A stretch of 38,862 nt of DNA, from assembly GCA_015680685.1 (NCBI GenBank), contig MNCI01030296.1, forward strand, positions 393,911 through 432,772. The letters are read 5' to 3'. Origin of the DNA: Gnetum montanum. Its lineage: Eukaryota; Streptophyta; Gnetopsida; Gnetales; Gnetaceae. The notes under the pieces were generated by a model, which saw only the letters and a program-made list of their open reading frames with translations, had not been told where the DNA came from and did not search any database. Below, one piece after another: positions 9,400 through 19,399 of the stretch (position 1 is its first letter; each line of letters starts with the position of its first letter). A program made the translations under genes and the position numbers.

Positions 9400-10760
9400 C
9401 TAATGAACCAAAATGGTATGACACCATCCTCACTTATCTACACAGGCAAGAACTACCACAAGGGCTGGACACTAGAAACAAATAATAGTTTCTTCACCAG
9501 GTCAAGCATTTCATTGAAATTAATGAAAACCTTTACAAAGTCTATCTCGATGGCCTAATGCATTGTTGTGTCTCTGATATGGATCAACTTTGCATTCTCT
9601 AGGATGCTGACAAAGGCCCTTTTGGGGCCATTATGTTGGGAGATGCATGGCCATAAAAATCCTCATGGTAGGATATTATTGGTCAACAATCCTCAGGGAT
9701 GCATACCAATTTGTCCACACTTGTGATCATTGCCAAAGGGATGATGGAATGACAACTCAAATGGAGGGATGACAACAATGGATTCAACCTCTTAAGCGAT
9801 TCAATATTTGAGGCATTGATTTTATGGGTTCCATCACATCTTTATCAAATGGAAAGGCATATATCATAGTCGCAGTTGACTATTTCACCAAGTGGGCAGA
9901 AGTAGCAACCGTCACCAACTATACATCCACCACTATTATTCAGTTTGTACAACAAAATATCATAAACAAGTTTGGTGTGCCTCGTGTGTTAATTTCTAAT
10001 AATGGGACTCATTTTACAAGTACCACTTTTCAAAAGCTAATGCAGCACTTGGGGTTTGAGCATAAACTCACAACACCATATCACCCCCAAGCCAATGGTC
10101 AAGTTGAGGTCACTAATCGAGAGATTACAAAAATTCTAACGTGCACCATTAGCAAATACCGAAGGGACTAGAGCACCAAATTAAATGATGCCCTTTGGGC
10201 CTATCACTCCACATGGAAGCTTCCCATAGGTTAATCTCCCTATGAGCTCATGTATGGAAAACTACCAACACTACCCATCCAATCCAAGCTTTGTGCACTC
10301 TCTACAACCTGTGACCTTGACCTAAATCTATGTCTAGCATAGAAAGAACAATTAATGAACCTCAACTTGCTAGATAAAAATTGGTTAATATCCTTGTCAT
10401 CCAACAAAACACATAAGGCATTCAACAAGAAATGCCATGACCTCAAAATAAGAAAAGTCAAATTTCAACCAAGAGACAAGGTTATTTATTGGAATCTTGC
10501 ACATGTACCCCAACAAACTAAAGTTCAAATGTTGTGGGAAGGACCTTACACCATTAATGAGACTTTTTCATCTAGGACCATGATCATCTACAAACCTAAC
10601 AACCCAGACAAGAAATAATTAGTCAACATCCAACAAGTAAAATCTTTCCATGAGCCCAAGCCAACAAACTCAACAAACACCTCACTAGATGGACAACCAT
10701 GCTCAATCTTTCAAATCTCTCCCTTCCAACTTAATCGTGGAGGAGATGGCCACCCATACT
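9400..10760 (+). pseudogene. Gypsy integrase with pol C-terminus, broken (B2)
   Basis: Integrase inserts the cDNA into the genome. Seen: half of the HHCC zinc site as CDHC (about 9720); the first catalytic Asp in GIDFMG (about 9814); FTKWAEVATV; the second catalytic block as ISNNGTHF, where Asp has become Asn (codon 9998-10000); and HPQANGQVEVTNREI with the catalytic Glu (about 10083-10125). The 115-codon open frame 9824-10171 holds most of the core. A stop at 10169 is followed by the Y-H-S-T-W block, SPYELMYGK (about 10233), and a second open part (10355-10618) with PRDKV and W-EGPYTI, the C-terminal DNA-binding part. The Asp-to-Asn change alone would kill activity. Confidence 0.9.
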
Positions 10761-10764
10761 AACA

Positions 10765-12743
10765 CTTTATGTGGCTCCTCAGTCTTTTGACCTTTTTATT
10801 TTACACATTTTTGGTTTTACAAATTTTTATTTTCATATTCTTTGTTTTACATATTTGTTTTATGTCTTTTTATTTTTCAAATTACTGATCTTTTCTAAGT
10901 TTTTGTTTTACACCATTGTTAATACATTCAATATTTATTGCCTACACTTTTACTTTCTTTTATGTTTACTTGTATTTCATGTGTTTCTCTACTCTTTCTA
11001 TTAATAAGGTGTCAGGTACAGTGGTAATGTGCTACTCGATGGTGGTATGTTTCATTTGTAATTTGATTGTTGATGCTTGGTTTCTGACTTTGAATGTCAT
11101 TATTGATGACTGGGACATGATTTCCTTTCATGTAATAGGCAGTGAGTCCACATCATTCACCCATCCACATACTCTATGGTTTTCCTTGTTTTGGAAACAT
11201 GCAATCCCTTCTTCATTAATGCAACTTTAATAAATTGGTAACTGGTGTAGTTTCTAGAATTGGGAAGGAATCAAAAGTTTGGACAAGGTCTGGCTTCAAA
11301 GGGATGCAACATTTTTCATGCTTTTCTATTTCCTGTGTGCAAGAGTGTTCTCATGAGCTCCTCACCGTTCCACATCATTTCCACAATAGGAAGTCAAATA
11401 AATCCTTTCATGGTGTGGTCCTCATTAAAAAAAAACATATGAGGATTCAAAGCACATCCCTTGGACAAAATAAATATGAAAAATGCATGGGTCTTTGCAT
11501 GGTGTGGTTCCCATTCAAAAAAAAACATGGAAATTCAAAGCACACCTCTTAGACGAAATAAAAGGGCTACAAGTATTAGTTGTGGGACTTGTCTTGTCTC
11601 CTCTAACTAAGACCCTTTCTCACTTCCTACTTTCTCTCCAATTTGGAATGATGGTTGTTTTGTGGGAGCATTCTTGTGTCTAAGGGGATGGACTAGCCTT
11701 GGAATGTCAATGCGAAGTCACTGAAAGTGGTTGGTTTTGGTCTAGACTGAGGATGGATCCTACCAAGTCATTTAATCACAAACTCCACAAGGGACTTCAT
11801 GTGACCATAATTAGGAACTCCATTCTATTCTCTCTATCATACATCTATGCTTCTCATGCCTCACCTCGCTACCAGTTTCATGTTTTGATTTAATGTTCTG
11901 GTTTGATGTGTCGGGTTTCTTAGTCAGTTACTTTTGGGTTTTTGTACTTAACTTTCCATAACCATTAATCATCCATGGAGCCCATGGACTCCTTGGTTTG
12001 AAGTTATTCAAGGGCATAAAATTCTTGTGCTTGCTTTTGGAAGGACCCACTTGCATATCTTTTGGTTTGGTTAAGTTAAGTTCTTCACCCTTAGACATTG
12101 TTACAATCAAATTCTTTTTATTTACCCCATCCATGCCATCCAAATTGTATGCATCTTCACAACTATTTTTAGTGAAATTCTTCTTTGTATTATTGTTAAT
12201 TTTTATACCCTCTTTCAAGTATTCCTTGTGTTAATCTTTTTCTACATTTTATGGACTACTTCTCTTACTTAACCCATTCGTCAATTTTCCCACTAACAGT
12301 ATCAAGCAACCAATCTATCACAATCACAACTTGGCTAGATAAAATCACTAACGAGACAAGGCATTTAGCCATTATATATTAAAATTTATATACTAATCCT
12401 TGATTTTTTTGTGATTACAGTGGGGAGTATGGACTGGAAGCGAGACTGTCTTCACTAAGGAGGATGCAACAATATCACTTGTGAGAGATTGTCTCTTCTA
12501 CCTCTCCCTCATTCTTCTATTTCCAAGAGGGGTTGGATGTCCATTAGATCTGAGGATGTTCTTTCTTGTTATCATGAACATCCAATTTTGTACACAATTG
12601 TAATATTGTATACTTAGGCACTTCTATATTTGTCTATTTTCTCTGTGTCACTCTACATATCAATCGAATAGTCCACACCCCCTAATATATTTTGTAAAGA
12701 ACTTGTTCCTCTTTTTTGTACTTGAGGATGAGTTTTCATTTAG
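10765..12743 (+). other. Long non-pol 3' region of Gypsy B2
   Basis: Nearly 2 kb between the end of pol and the polypurine tract. Athila-type elements often carry an env-like ORF here, but I see only short frames (up to about 105 codons) with no transmembrane or env pattern I can defend. The right two thirds are colinear with the minus strand of copy B3: for example 11446-11520 matches about 38565-38625, 11604-11790 matches about 38330-38510, and 12570-12750 matches 37299-37480. The region is therefore an inherited part of the family. It includes A-rich runs at 11429-11438 and 11517-11525 in a locally duplicated word, and a splice-acceptor-like site at 12420. Confidence 0.7.
12403..12420 (+). 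promoter_or_regulatory. Possible 3' splice site in the B2 3' region
   Basis: TTTTTTTGTGATTACAG followed by TGG. The aligned place in copy B3 (minus strand, ending at 37682) reads GTGTTGTGTGTGCAG followed by ATGG. A pyrimidine/T-rich tract plus CAG is kept in both copies despite divergence around it. Whether it is spliced is unknown. Confidence 0.35.
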
Positions 12744-12754
12744 TTGTGGGGGTA
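12744..12754 (+). promoter_or_regulatory. Polypurine tract of Gypsy B2
   Basis: TTGTGGGGGTA immediately before the 3' LTR. In B3 the aligned minus-strand word is GTCATGGGGGTA at 37299-37310, also flush with the LTR. It would prime plus-strand synthesis. Confidence 0.8.
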
Positions 12755-12780
12755 TAATAAATCATGTTTTTTATACACTT

Positions 12781-12867
12781 CGATATTGAGGTGGCCACGA
12801 TATCAGGTACACAATATCAGGTATGTGATATCGCTACCCAAGATGCAATATCGTACATTCGATATTG
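12781..12867 (+). repeat. CGATATCG-type palindrome array in the B2 3' LTR
   Basis: Octamers CGATATTG, CGATATCA, CAATATCA, TGATATCG, CAATATCG and CGATATTG start at 12781, 12798, 12812, 12826, 12846 and 12860. Spacing is 17, 14, 14, 20, 14, identical to the 5' LTR, though the individual octamers have mutated differently. The array ends 19 bp before the TATA box. Confidence 0.88.
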
Positions 12868-12885
12868 TAGGGTTACTCTTGAGTC

Positions 12886-12893
12886 TATAAATA
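12886..12893 (+). promoter_or_regulatory. TATA box of the B2 3' LTR
   Basis: TATAAATA, the counterpart of 3720-3727. In a 3' LTR it could drive readout transcription into 13.6 kb onward. Confidence 0.8.
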
Positions 12894-13063
12894 CAACCCC
12901 TAAGCACACAATTGGGAGTAGTTTTTGGTAGTCAAGTAGTGAAACACTTACAGTTTTTTTATTTGAGAGCTAGAATATTTTCCAAGTGCCCCCAGCAGGA
13001 GGTCTAAATGTGAACGAATCTTTATTCAAGCATTGATGTACTTGAACACACCATTGTGTTGGC

Positions 13064-13069
13064 AATAAA
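13064..13069 (+). terminator. Polyadenylation signal in the B2 3' LTR
   Basis: AATAAA, the counterpart of 3898-3903. In this LTR it would end the full-length transcript. Confidence 0.6.
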
Positions 13070-13618
13070 GATGAACTCTTTGATTCATCCTTGTAGCACT
13101 TGAGACTTTCTTTCTTATGCATTTATATATTGTGATTTCATGCAATTTACATTAATGTTGTTCATGAAATAATTAATTTTGATTAATTAACTCATTAAAA
13201 TACACAAGCACGACCCCTTTGAACATACGTGTGACACTTGGTAGCTTAGAAATGGTTAGCGTTTGACAACCCAGCAATGTTTACACAAATTTTAGGATGT
13301 GTCCAGGAAGTGGGAACGATTACTTATGTTAGGCTAGAGTAGACTATAGTTTACTTAGCATTCAATCACTCTTACTTTCATTCTTGTTCTAGGAAAACAA
13401 TTTGATAAAACACAAAATAACAAAAATCTTATGCCTCAGTCACACTTAATCACACAATTGCATTCCACAAGTGGGATTGGGAAGACAACAAATGGACAAC
13501 ACGCACACACTATTTAGCTCTAGTGTACTAGTAATTATAGTCTATGGAATTTGACTAGATCACACATGAATGCCTGTGATTCATATGATTGGACATAGGG
13601 GTACCTCGCTGCTCATCA

Positions 13619-13623
13619 AAAAC
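13619..13623. repeat. Target-site duplication, right copy (AAAAC)
   Basis: AAAAC directly after the final CA of the 3' LTR, matching 3584-3588. Confidence 0.75.
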
Positions 13624-15380
13624 CCTTCAACAAATCCAAATTTTAGCATTAAAATGTTTAAAACTTCATGAGAATTCAAAAGTAAATAAGGACCTTGATA
13701 GGCTACAATGTTGCATCTATGACATCACAGTAGGTTTAGACATTGAAGCTTCAACATCTTAGTGATAAAAATATATAAATACCACTATACCCATCCTTCA
13801 TGTTACACATTTTCTTTCTAATTCTTGGGAAGTTTTTGTCATTTTAAGAGCATAGAGCCTTCAAACTATGATATCTTGTGATCTAGACCTCAAATTTCAG
13901 TCATTTTCAAAAACTTGTGAGGTTTTGGAATTGAGATCTATATTGTAGAGATCACTAGGATGTGATTTGAAAAATTTTTGAACACCCTAGTCTTTAAACA
14001 CAAAAGGTAACAAATAATAACAAAAACTAAAATAGAAGAATAATTTGATTTTTTTAGTTATCTTAGGACATTAGGAACATTGGATCATAATTACCTAAGT
14101 GTTTAAAAGTTAAAAATCTCTGAGATTGAGCTAAAACACAAGGTTGAAAAAATTTAAAATGATTATAAAAATATTTTAAAAATTAACAGTAGTTTCTAGG
14201 ATGATTGTAGATGGCAATGAAGCATGTTTCAAAGGTAAAAGTTCCATCACAATCAATGGAGAAAAGACCTAGATAGATTGAACATGAATGTGGATGTGGA
14301 CAACAACTACGATAATAAGATTCTATGCAATAGGGCTAGTACATGAGGAGTCCAAAGTATAATATTTAAGATAGATTTCCAAAATTCAAACAAGGCAATT
14401 AGTATAAGGTGAATTCCTTTCATCATAGCCAAACTTGAAAGTAATCCTAGAAATACTTTCTTGGTAACAATTAAATACAAAGAAGTCTATGAAGATATTT
14501 TATTGGAGTGCAACTTTGGATCATTTTTTGTATTTTCTCCTTAGGAAGTGCATAAGCAACTACTATAGTGACTGAAAATCTTAGTTGCTGGAGAAACCAA
14601 GAAATTTCTAGCACAACAACCCTAATCCTAGATCCCAAGGGCCTCTATGAAAAATAGGATCTGAGATGCTATGGACTATCCAGTAGATCAACCAGGGACT
14701 TAAGGAGGGTAAAATGAGATAACAGAGATGAAAATATAAAATGTAGATATGATAATAAATGCACTAAAAATAAGAACAAATAAATCTAACTTGCACAAAA
14801 CTTGACCTATAAAATTTATAGAAAAAATAAAGGTAGAGTCCAAAAATGTGTACAAAGCTATGCCTGAGAAGAGAGTAGGGGTTCACTTGGTTGGGGATTT
14901 GGAATTCATTGAAACTGCTATGATCAGCTCCATGATTCGGAGGTTCTCCCACTCCCAACATGGTCAAACCTTTGCTTTTCTTACTCTAGACCTACATCAT
15001 TGTTGATGTAAAGGGAATGAGAGGTGTGAGGGATTTGGATCAAAAAGTTAGCAACACTGGTAGTTTAGGTTCCAACATGCTCAATGTTGATACCATAATT
15101 GCACAAATCTCAAAGGGGGATAACAAGGGTAACAATGGCTATGGATTCCATGCAAGAGGATTCAAGAAGCTCTGCATGTTCCCAAAGCACTCAAATGTAA
15201 AAACTTCCTAAATATGCAAAAATGTGAAACCCTTTCTTAGTCTTCGTGCTTAGCTTTTATAGGGTTTGGGCCATAAATTTGACCACAAATTATGCTTGAT
15301 TGGTGCTATAAATTCTAGTTGATTACTACAAATTCTACTATGTACAGGTGTGGTGGGTGTTTAGATCAAAGGGGTTACTA
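13624..15380. other. Unassigned DNA, no gene recognised
   Basis: About 1.75 kb flanking the full-length element. All frames have frequent stops. A few adjacent translated pieces (about 14410-14530 and 14880-14980, plus strand) look less random than average, with hydrophobic and charged segments, but I recognise no domain. They could be a very old coding relic. I see no LTR end, polypurine tract or tandem repeat here. Confidence 0.35.
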
Positions 15381-15560
15381 TGTATGGTGTAAATGTTATA
15401 CCCCGATGGTCATTCCATATACTAAAAATAGTAAATGAGGATTTTACCCTTGCTAGCTTCTTCCACCCATGTTGGGCCTTTCAACAGTAATGTTGGGATG
15501 TAGGATCCTTGTTGGAGTTGATGCAATGCTGGAATCTTGGGCCATGCTAGAGCAATGCTT

Positions 15561-15602
15561 GGGTAGGGGGGTGGGAGGTGGGGGTGAGGGGGGAGGGAAG
15601 GG
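15561..15602 (+). other. G-rich tract, potential G-quadruplex
   Basis: Six or more runs of three to six G within 42 bp, separated by one to four bases (GGGTAGGGGGGTGGGAGG and onward to GGGAAGGG). This meets the usual four-run pattern for a G-quadruplex on the plus strand. Confidence 0.7.
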
Positions 15603-15761
15603 AATGGAGGAAGGTACAACGCTAGTGGAACAAAGTGGCAATGCTGTGGATAAAGGTTATAGCCCCCCACACTAAGCATGGTTGATGTCTTATCATCCAA
15701 CACTAAGGGTTGGTGGGCCACACCTCCAAACACGTATGTCTAGTGTGGAAAATGTTATTAA

Positions 15762-15838
15762 CCCCCCTCCCCCCCTCCCAAAACTCATCAAATGCTAATT
15801 TTTGCATCCCAAAAGGCATTTTTAACCCCCTCCCCTCC
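15762..15838 (-). other. Two polypurine runs on the minus strand
   Basis: C-rich on the plus strand at 15762-15779 and 15826-15838, so G/A-only on the minus strand, each followed by TTAA. They resemble retroelement polypurine tracts for the minus-strand Tat element, but no LTR could be matched next to them. Confidence 0.35.
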
Positions 15839-15918
15839 AAGTCCAAATATAGACATTATGTGACTTTTTTCACTTTGGGCATGAGGCTTTGATCACTTAT
15901 GAGGCATTGTTTAGCCCC

Positions 15919-16950
15919 AAAAGTATAAAGTATGTGAGATTACACCTCTTGGGTTGCAATCTTCACATTTACAATATAATTTTAGCCTCACATTTAATGG
16001 GATGTGGATTACAAAGGCTACAACATATAATTTCGATGATGTTTCATTGGCCTCTCTTTGTTGGTGTTTACAGGATTACCTTGATAAGCACCAACAAAGA
16101 ATACAAAACATCACTGCAATTTTTTCACCAATGTCACTGCTCTATGCTTGATCTAGTCATGTTGAACCATTCCAAAGAGTGCTTTTCATGATGGGATAAG
16201 GCTATGATGAGATGATAGTAATATAGTCATATGAAAATGGTCATAAGGGCTAACAATGTGTTCCATAGTGGACATCATGGTTGTGGCACTAACATGTTGG
16301 TCATTCAGTGGTTCTAACACTTCATGTTCTTGAGTTGATAACTTAATGAATGTATTTGAGGATCTAACATCTTACTCCAAGGTTTTCTTCAACCACCAAG
16401 CTCCTCCCTTTTCATGTTTGGAGCTATTGATTTTGACTTCTGGTCTTCATAGGTCATTCTGGCTTCTTAACAATTTGCTTCCCCATTTCTTTTGGTGGGG
16501 TGAAACCTTCATTGGGTTTCTTTTCCAAGGCTATTTTTGACATGGTTTTCCAACTAAATTAAGTGTGCTACATTTGGTAGAAATAATGGCTTTCCCATCA
16601 AACAAGATGTGTTACGTTTGATGGACTTAGTTTGGCTCTCCTATTGAATGAGATGTGTTACATTCAATGGATTTGATGGTGGAGCATGACGATAGGATGT
16701 CATATGGCCATAATGCAAGACTACTAAAGATAGCTCAACATTGTTATTTAGAGTAAGGAAGGCTAAAATAAGGCTATGGGGTTGGGTTCAAGAAGTGGTA
16801 ATGGTAATGATGTGGAACAAGCACTCTTGGTATAGTAGGACAAGCTCACTAAATCTTGTGCTTCGAGGTTACACTGTGACTTGCCACCATGATGAGTTAC
16901 ACCTCCACAATGACTCCAAGTTTAATCCTACAAGAACAACTCCAAGAGGA
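15919..16950. other. Unassigned DNA with one hairpin
   Basis: No coding similarity found. It probably belongs to the 3' flank of the Tat element, but no paired LTR is visible. It holds the inverted repeat at 16056-16099 and two related words around TGTGCTACATTTG/GTTACGTTTGATGG (about 16563-16665), which look like a short decayed duplication. Confidence 0.3.
16056..16099. repeat. Inverted repeat (hairpin)
   Basis: CTTTGTTGGTGTTTA at 16056-16070 pairs with TGATAAGCACCAACAAAG at 16082-16099: eleven perfect base pairs, then more with one mismatch, around a loop of about 11-15 bases. The left arm is followed by CAG, so it also resembles a splice acceptor. Confidence 0.7.
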
Positions 16951-16954
16951 AAAT

Positions 16955-17110
16955 AAAATCAATCAAAGAAAACATGTTGTTATAATACAATGCATAAGGC
17001 CATAAAATGATAAAACAAAGCTACCCAATTCACCAATGTCACTAGTTTAAGGTTATGGGGGGCCATGTTGCTAGTTTAAAGCCTTAGTGGACCATAGGAA
17101 AATGTTCCTT
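16955..17110 (-). repeat. Possible LTR/UTR segment of Tat element C, left copy
   Basis: The segment with CATAAGGCC, GGCCATGTTGC and GCCTTAGTGGACCATAG resembles 20880-20985 (ATAAGAC, GGCCATGGTGCC, GCCTTAGCAAGCCATGG) in the same order. The two flank the pol block of the minus-strand Gypsy element, so they may be remnants of its LTRs. Similarity is short and weak. Confidence 0.35.
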
Positions 17111-17184
17111 TGTTATGCAAAAGATGTCATGTAGGCTCACTTATTATCAACTATGATGGTCATTGATGTCGGTTATTACAAGCT

Positions 17185-18160
17185 ACATGTAGCAAGGTTT
17201 TAGATAAGAATGATTGATGAGGTTGGCAAACTCATTCCCATTCATGTTAGCTATTGTGAATGCTCCATTGTCGTAGGCTTTGGTGACCAAGAAATGCCCT
17301 TTTCAATTGGCGGAGAATTTTTACACATGCTCACAAATGACCTTGAGGACTATTCTCCTTGATCTTATGCTTGGTCAAGTTATGGTGGTGCTATAATTTC
17401 TACCTCTCTTGATATTAATCAATGTGAGTGAGCATTCGCACTCGTTACTCCTCCACTAAGTCTACGTCCATGATCTGTAGCTCCTTGCATTGTTCATTGT
17501 TGATGAAGTTAGATAAGGGTACTTGAAGTAATGGTACCTACAACTTAAGAGGTAAAATAACTTTAGAACCATAAACCAAGCTATAAGGGATTGCACCAAT
17601 TTCCATACAAAATGTTGTTATGTAGGCCCAAAGTGCATGGACAAGTCACTCATGCTAGTTGCACTACTATTGTTAAACATCTTTTTGAGAAAGTTTATAA
17701 TGGCCTTATTGATTTCTTTTGCTTATTCATTGGCCTAAATGTAATATGGTGATGAAAAAGAGTGCTTAATGCCTAGGTTGTAACATAAATTCTTAGTTTC
17801 TTGGCTACTAAAGTGTGGTTCATTATCTATAACTATGATCATAGGAATGCCAAAACAAGTAACTATGTTATCCAGTATAAACCTATAGACTTGTTCAAAT
17901 GTTGTTCTTCTTAGGTAAATAGCTTCAATCCACTTCATGAAGTATTTAGTTGCAAAAATGATAAAGTTATGTCTTGTAGAAGACTTAGGCGTTATCAATC
18001 TAATGATATCTAACCCCTACCATTGAATTGACCAAGTTATTTTAGTGTGTAACTTAGTTGGCAATACGTGTATAAGGTTACTATGCCATTGGCATGTGTG
18101 ACAAGTTTTAACCTTATGTAGATAGTCACTTTCCATATAGAGCCACTAATAGCCTAAAAA
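17185..18160 (-). pseudogene. Tat-type Gypsy integrase, broken (C)
   Basis: Integrase read right to left. The zinc-site half is CHTC (about 18085-18100). The core frame 17735-17998 gives FATKYFMKWIEAI, containing the region after the first catalytic Asp, and IIVIDNEPHFSS, the second catalytic Asp block with Gly changed to Glu. The third block reads YYIQANEQAEEIN, interrupted by a stop, with catalytic Glu plausibly kept. Downstream, a SLxYGVEA-like segment is degraded (about 17560-17590) and the pol tail gives KAYDNGAFTI (about 17270-17290) and LINHSYLKPCYM then a stop at 17185-17215, the standard end of this lineage's polyprotein. Several stops; inactive. Confidence 0.82.
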
Positions 18161-18466
18161 TCTAATCTTAGAGGCCATAGCTCTAGGTCCTATATGTCCT
18201 CGACATACACCCTCGTGAACTTGCTCTAGGACTATTTAGGATTCAATTTTACCCAAGCACACTAACAATATGCCATCATAGGACTATCGACATAATGTGT
18301 TATTTCCTACTTTGACATACTACTTTGATCATTTACATATAACTTCCTTTTAGGTAGTAGTCAAGCCTTGTGAAGGTTCACCATGCATAAGGTAAAACTT
18401 GATATCTTCATACCACTCCCTTGCAGGAGCAGTATGAACCATGACCACAAAGTTATCCTCAATGCT

Positions 18467-18930
18467 CTACATGATGGGAACAACATAGTCCATAGTCAAG
18501 GTGGGAAACTTGCTAAACACATCTGGTGTCACACTAAGGGCTAAAATTGCAATTGCATTAGCTATAGCATTCTCATTTCGAGGTATGTGTTGGATATCAA
18601 CATCTGTAAATTGTTGTAATAGTTGCTTTCCTAGGTCATTGTCAGATCGTAAATTTTTGGCTTTACAAGTGTAAATCTTAGTTACTTGGTTAATCACAAG
18701 TTGTAAATTTCCTTTGATCATTAAGTGTTTGATTCCTTGGTCATGAGCTACCATCATCCCTTTGACCAAACCCTCATACTATGCTACATTGTTGGTATAT
18801 GGAAACTTAAATCGATAAGCAAAGGGATGGATTTCACCAAATAGAAAGGTTATAATGATAGTGGCACTAGCTCCATGGGCAGTTGAAGCTCCATTAAAGT
18901 GCATGATCATCTCATAGCCCTTTGGCACTT
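18467..18930 (-). pseudogene. Second (archaeal-type) RNase H of Tat element C, broken
   Basis: Tat-lineage elements carry an extra RNase H between the usual one and integrase. Here it begins with MHFNGAST (about 18893-18905), where FDGAS is expected, so the first catalytic Asp is Asn. It continues with TNN followed by a stop and YEGLVKGMMVAHDQGIKHL, matching the AEYEAL-x-x-GL-x-x-A pattern. Next is KGNLQLVINQV, where GDSQLV is expected (second Asp to Asn), and the tail HIPRNENAIANAIA matches the HVPRxxNxxADALA pattern with Asp to Asn. Three catalytic acids replaced by Asn or lost is what cytosine deamination produces. Confidence 0.85.
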
Positions 18931-18934
18931 GGCT

Positions 18935-19330
18935 AATGATGTTGATGTGTTCATCAGGGAACTCAAGGTCTATAGTTGCATGGTCATCAACTAAAAACAC
19001 AATAAGTTGTACAACTATGGCTTGACCTTTTGTTGATGCTTTAGAAATGTAATGAAGATCAAACTCTGCTATTATGGCTTTCCATTGGGCTATATGGATA
19101 CTTTCATAAATGTTGGTTATTATGGCTCTAAGCACACTGTCTTTATAAATAATGTTGACTTGGCTCCTAAAGAGGCAGTGTCTCCACTTCTTTAATGAGA
19201 AGACTAGTGCAAGACAATACTTCTTCACTTCAATGTATTTGGTCTCATGGATGATTAATGCATGACTAAGGTAGTAAACTAGCATATCTACTCCATCATC
19301 TCATTTCTAATAGAGTAGAGAGGAAATAGA
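18935..19330 (-). pseudogene. First RNase H of Tat element C, broken
   Basis: The standard Gypsy RNase H. Frame 18779-19285 begins VYYLSHALIIHETKYIEVKK, matching YYVSRAL-x-x-AETRY-x-x-EK, then CLALVFSLKKWRHCL and a V-x-x-IYKDSVLRAI segment where the catalytic Asp region lies. It ends AIIAEFDLHYISKASTKGQA, matching the W-x-x-x-LSEFDI-x-Y-x-x-x-x-x-x-KGQALADF pattern. The frame then runs through an acidic linker into the second RNase H domain at about 18930. A 168-codon frame without stops is the longest readable piece of this element. Confidence 0.85.
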
Positions 19331-19399
19331 CTTCTCAAAGATAGCAAGATAGATGTTAAATGATTTATCCTTTTGTGGAGGATAGATGTTGATAGTTTT

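Larger units (their letters stand above)
3589..13618 (+). mobile_element. Full-length Ty3/Gypsy LTR retrotransposon (copy B2), Athila-like
   Basis: A complete but dead element: LTR, primer-binding site, gag, protease, RT, RNase H, integrase, about 2 kb of non-pol sequence, polypurine tract, LTR, with matching AAAAC duplications. Domain order PR-RT-RH-IN places it in Gypsy. The primer-site word TGGTGCCATTGCCAAGGA and the long region between integrase and polypurine tract resemble Athila-type elements (family knowledge; a phylogeny would settle it). The two LTRs differ at very roughly one base in ten in the part I compared by eye, so the insertion is old. Coding frames are broken throughout. 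Two relatives lie in the window: B1 (older relic, left) and B3 (less decayed, right edge, opposite strand). Confidence 0.93.
12755..13618 (+). repeat. 3' LTR of Gypsy B2
   Basis: 864 bp, colinear with 3589-4457. Substitutions are dominated by transitions, and a few small indels separate the copies. The TATA box (12886-12893) and AATAAA (13064-13069) are preserved. Confidence 0.93.
15386..15918 (-). repeat. Five dispersed copies of a GGGGGTTATAACATT-like motif
   Basis: On the minus strand, words of the form G4-6(T/C)TA(T/A)AA(C)ATTT(T)CC occur at 15386-15404, 15648-15668, 15748-15767, 15815-15830 and 15903-15918. Start-to-start distances are 262, 100, 67 and 88 bp. They lie on the 3' side of the Tat element's pol. 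Tat/Ogre-type elements are known for variable tandem repeats in the 3' untranslated region, which these may be. Confidence 0.45.

Noticed and set aside
10771-11230. Hydrophobic Phe/Tyr-rich frames as an env-like membrane protein
   Set aside because: The T-rich DNA alone explains the hydrophobic residues; no signal peptide, cysteine pattern or conservation in frame could be seen.
13624-15380. A host gene next to the full-length Gypsy element
   Set aside because: Some translated pieces look ordered, but stops are too frequent, no splice-consistent exon chain emerged and no domain was recognised.
15422-15733. Proline-rich 103-codon minus-strand frame
   Set aside because: Caused by the G-rich low-complexity tract at 15561-15602 read in antisense.
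15762-15838. A confident 3' LTR for the Tat element starting after the polypurine runs
   Set aside because: No matching second LTR copy was found to the right of the element, so the ends cannot be defined.
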